From Prevotella sp. UBA4217 (GTDB lineage: Bacteria; Bacteroidota; Bacteroidia; Bacteroidales; Bacteroidaceae), in NCBI GenBank assembly GCA_002379425.1, contig DFTH01000014.1:124547-188546 (forward strand): a stretch of 64,000 nucleotides of DNA. The letters run 5' to 3'. The notes under the pieces were generated by a model. The model had not been told where the DNA came from, made no database searches, and saw only the letters and a list, made by a program, of their open reading frames with translations. Positions 61,626-64,000 of the stretch are shown here, one piece after another. The position numbers and the translations under genes are program-made. The number at the start of each line of letters is the position of its first letter. Position 1 is the stretch's first letter.

Positions 61626-63074
61626 CTATTTTTTGAATTTCTTTCCAATCACGGGTAGGCTGCTTAACGGTATGTCAGTCATGACGATCCTGGTGGCGAA
61701 GCCGGCAATCATCAGATTGTTCCAGAGGAAAGATGCCCATGCGGGCAGTTCCCTTTCGCCCCATTTCATCAGGCCGAAGAAGGCCATGGCAGAGATAAAG
61801 TAAAACACGATGCTCTTCATCGGGTAGGGGATGGGATTCTTCTTTTGACCTACAAAGTAACTTAGCAGCATCGCTGTGCAGTAGCCGGCCAGTCCTCCCC
61901 AGGCACAGGCCCAATAGCCGATCTTGGGGATGAAGATGATGTTCACGGCCAGAAGTACGGCACAGCCGGTCAGTGAGAACCAGGCTCCATAGATGGTCTT
62001 GTCGATGAGTTTGTACCAGAACGACAGGTTGAAATAGATACCCATGAATATCTCGGCCATCATCACGATAGGCACCACGCCCAGGCCCTCTCGATAGTCC
62101 TCACCTATGATATACTGCAGCACAGGCATCCAGCCCATCACACAGAGGAAGGCCAGCAGCGTGAAGATGATGAAGAACTTCATCGCCGAGGCATAGTATT
62201 CCGTCTTGTCGCCATCCTTGCTCTTGGCAAACACGATGGGCTCGTAGGCATAGCGGAAGGCCTGGGTGATCATTGCCATGATCATCGCAATCTTCACGCA
62301 CGACCCATAGATGCCCAGTTGGATGTTGGCCTGTGACTCGTCGGGATAGACCAGCGGGAAGATGATCTTATCGGCCACCTGATTCAGAATGCCGGCGATG
62401 CCAAGGATCAGGATGGGCCATGAGTAGCCGAGCATGCGACGCAGCAGACTGCCGTCGAAATGCCAGCGGATCCTGAGCAGGTCGGGGATAAAGAAGAAGG
62501 TGATAAGTCCCGTACAGAGCAGGTTGATGAAGAACACGTAGAACACCGAGGTCTTGCCCAGCACGACAAACCAGAACAGGTTCATCGCGATGTTCAGGGC
62601 GATAAACAGCAGTTTCAGTGATGCAAAGCGTATGGCCCGCTTCTGGTATCTGAGATAACTGAAAGGCAGGGCCTGTATAGCGTCGAGGGCCACAACGACT
62701 GCCATCATCAGCAGATAGTCGGGATGCGCGGCGTAGCCAAGGGCATTGCTGACAGGATTGATAAATCCGAAGATCAGCAGCAGGAAGACAGCGGTCAGCG
62801 AGCCAACGGTGGCGAAGGCTGTTGAGAAGACGGTATCTGGCTTATATCGCTCGTCGTTGGCAAAGCGGAAGACGGTGGTCTCCATGCCGAAGGTCAGCAG
62901 CACGAGGATCAGTGCCGTATAGGCATAGATGTTCGTGCTGATGCCGTAGTCGCCCGAGTCCTTGGGCATATAGTGGGTATAGAGCGGCACCAGCAGATAG
63001 TTCAGGAATCTGCCTACGATGCTCGATAGCCCATATATCGCCGTATCCTTTGCGAGTGATTTCAGATTTGCCAT
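61626..63074 (-). CDS. Polysaccharide flippase (MOP superfamily), second
   Basis: 482 residues, about 12-14 hydrophobic segments. SLAKDTAIYGLSSIVGRFLNYLLVPLYTHYMP at the N-terminus and SGDYGIST are typical of Bacteroidetes polysaccharide-biosynthesis flippases found as single genes. It would export a lipid-linked glycan or peptidoglycan-like precursor across the inner membrane. It is not near other glycan genes; it follows the nucleoside-recognition protein gene by 3 nt and is probably co-transcribed with it. Only weak resemblance to the WzxC-like flippase at 17405, so the two are not recent duplicates. Confidence 0.9.
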   Translation of the reverse strand: MANLKSLAKDTAIYGLSSIVGRFLNYLLVPLYTHYMPKDSGDYGISTNIYAYTALILVLLTFGMETTVFRFANDERYKPDTVFSTAFATVGSLTAVFLLLIFGFINPVSNALGYAAHPDYLLMMAVVVALDAIQALPFSYLRYQKRAIRFASLKLLFIALNIAMNLFWFVVLGKTSVFYVFFINLLCTGLITFFFIPDLLRIRWHFDGSLLRRMLGYSWPILILGIAGILNQVADKIIFPLVYPDESQANIQLGIYGSCVKIAMIMAMITQAFRYAYEPIVFAKSKDGDKTEYYASAMKFFIIFTLLAFLCVMGWMPVLQYIIGEDYREGLGVVPIVMMAEIFMGIYFNLSFWYKLIDKTIYGAWFSLTGCAVLLAVNIIFIPKIGYWACAWGGLAGYCTAMLLSYFVGQKKNPIPYPMKSIVFYFISAMAFFGLMKWGERELPAWASFLWNNLMIAGFATRIVMTDIPLSSLPVIGKKFKK

Positions 63075-63077
63075 AGT

Positions 63078-64000
63078 CTAACTGAAAAAGAGGTATGCGA
63101 TAGCGATGGCCGCGATGATGCCGGCGAGGTCGGCCAGCAGGCCACAGGCCACGGCATGGCGTGTCTTCACGATGCCCACACTGCCGAAATAGACGGCCAG
63201 GATGTAGAAGGTGGTGTCCGTCGAGCCCTGGAAGATACAACTCAGTCGGCCGATGAACGAGTCGGCGCCGTAGGTAGTCATCGCATCGACCATCATGCCG
63301 CGCGCTCCACTGCCCGAGAGGGGCTTCATCAGGGCCGTCGGCAGGGCACCCACGAAGTCGCTGTTGGCTCCCGTGGCCTCCACGCCCCAGCGGATGCCGT
63401 CGATGAGCATGTCCATCGCCCCGGAGGCACGGAACACGCCGATGCCCACGAGGATAGCCACCAGGTAGGGGATGATCCTGACGGCTGTCGTGAAGCCGTC
63501 CTTGGCACCCTCGATGAAGGCGTCATATACGTTCACCTTCTTCCTGACGCCTGCCAGGATAAAGGCCACGATGATTGTCATCAGCAGGATATTGGCCGTC
63601 GAGGTACTCACCTTGTTCATGAGGATGGAGTCCATCTGCCCGAAGCCCCAGATGATGGCGGCCACCACGAGGGCTGCCCCTCCGATGGTGAGCAGGATGG
63701 TGCGGTTCAGCAGGTTGATCTTCTGATAGAGGCTTGTGAAGATGATGCCCGCCAGTGTCGAGAAGAACGTGGCCAGCAGGATGGGTATGAAGATGTCGGT
63801 GGGCTGGGCAGCGCCCATCTGTGCGCGATACACCATGATGGAGATGGGTATCAGCGTCAGTCCGCTGGTGTTCAGCACGAGGAACATGATCATCGGGTTC
63901 GAGGCTGTCACCCTCAGTTCCTCTGCCTCTGCTTGCTGTCCCTTATTCTTCAATTCTTCAATTTTTCCATTCTTTAATTCTTGTAACTGTTCCATGGCCT
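63078..64000 (-). CDS. Nucleoside-recognition (SpmA/SpmB-type) membrane protein, 5' cut by window
   Basis: At least 307 residues. The frame is open through the right edge (Ala before the Met at 63995) and the visible part starts in the middle of the family sequence, so the N-terminal SpmA-like half lies outside the window. TASNPMIMFLVLNTSGLTLIPISIMVYRAQMG and the SpmB-like half with ALPTALMKPLSGSGARGMM and FQGSTDTTFYILAVYFGSVG are diagnostic. Several transmembrane segments. The function in non-sporulating Bacteroidetes is unknown, possibly transport of a nucleoside-like compound. A low-complexity linker (LKNGKIEELKNKGQQAEAEEL) derives partly from an 8-bp DNA repeat. Confidence 0.85.
   Translation of the reverse strand, partial: AMEQLQELKNGKIEELKNKGQQAEAEELRVTASNPMIMFLVLNTSGLTLIPISIMVYRAQMGAAQPTDIFIPILLATFFSTLAGIIFTSLYQKINLLNRTILLTIGGAALVVAAIIWGFGQMDSILMNKVSTSTANILLMTIIVAFILAGVRKKVNVYDAFIEGAKDGFTTAVRIIPYLVAILVGIGVFRASGAMDMLIDGIRWGVEATGANSDFVGALPTALMKPLSGSGARGMMVDAMTTYGADSFIGRLSCIFQGSTDTTFYILAVYFGSVGIVKTRHAVACGLLADLAGIIAAIAIAYLFFS

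Overview
The window looks like chromosomal DNA of a Prevotella-type gut or rumen bacterium (Bacteroidales; Prevotella, Segatella or Xylanibacter). The evidence is Bacteroidetes -7 promoter boxes (TAnnTTTG) upstream of many genes, start sites without Shine-Dalgarno sequences, Bacteroidetes families (TssD-type Hcp, S46 peptidase, GH97, a T9SS-like C-terminal sorting domain) and many secreted plant-glycan enzymes. No rRNA, tRNA, CRISPR array, complete insertion sequence or SusC/SusD pair was seen.

Layout. 0-5.2 kb: 3' part of an S41 protease, an ORF6N protein, a repeat-rich non-coding block, two tandem TssD/Hcp genes and a DUF389 membrane protein. 5.6-8.9 kb: an MBL-fold hydrolase and a GH3 glucosidase. 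9.1-13.8 kb: an M61 peptidase followed by btuC, cobC, cobU and cobT, a cobalamin salvage operon. 13.8-18.9 kb, opposite strand: a coupled cell-surface glycan operon of flippase, IspD/TarI-like cytidylyltransferase, SDR, LicD and glycosyltransferase. 19.0-25.5 kb: a carboxylesterase lipoprotein, a membrane-spanning kelch-AraC regulator, a YfaP-like lipoprotein, an unknown membrane protein and an Rpn-family nuclease. 25.7-37.3 kb: an operon for hemicellulose side-chain removal (double esterase, GH43, GH3, GH97), a broken hcp copy, then a GH31. 37.3-44.2 kb: a histidine kinase coupled to a pseudo-kinase, then a large CotH/LTD surface protein. 44.3-46.9 kb: metG and yraN. 46.9-53.4 kb: a xylan-use locus with two GPH symporters, a sialate O-acetylesterase-like esterase, a GH43 and an ECF sigma factor. 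53.4-64 kb: M16 peptidase, PfkB kinase, flavodiiron protein, LOG protein, DEAD-box helicase, DPP7-like S46 peptidase, a second flippase and a nucleoside-recognition membrane protein cut by the window edge.

Most genes work either in extracellular deacetylation and hydrolysis of hemicellulose with uptake of oligosaccharides, or in building surface glycans. The most notable structural signals are: a perfect 17-bp inverted repeat enclosing the CotH-gene promoter, with its start codon inside one arm, which is a candidate invertible promoter; a ~32-kb-separated inverted duplication that carries a truncated hcp; a kinase/pseudo-kinase pair; and a one-piece kelch-TM-AraC regulator. Calls rest on reading the translated sequence. 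No database search was possible.
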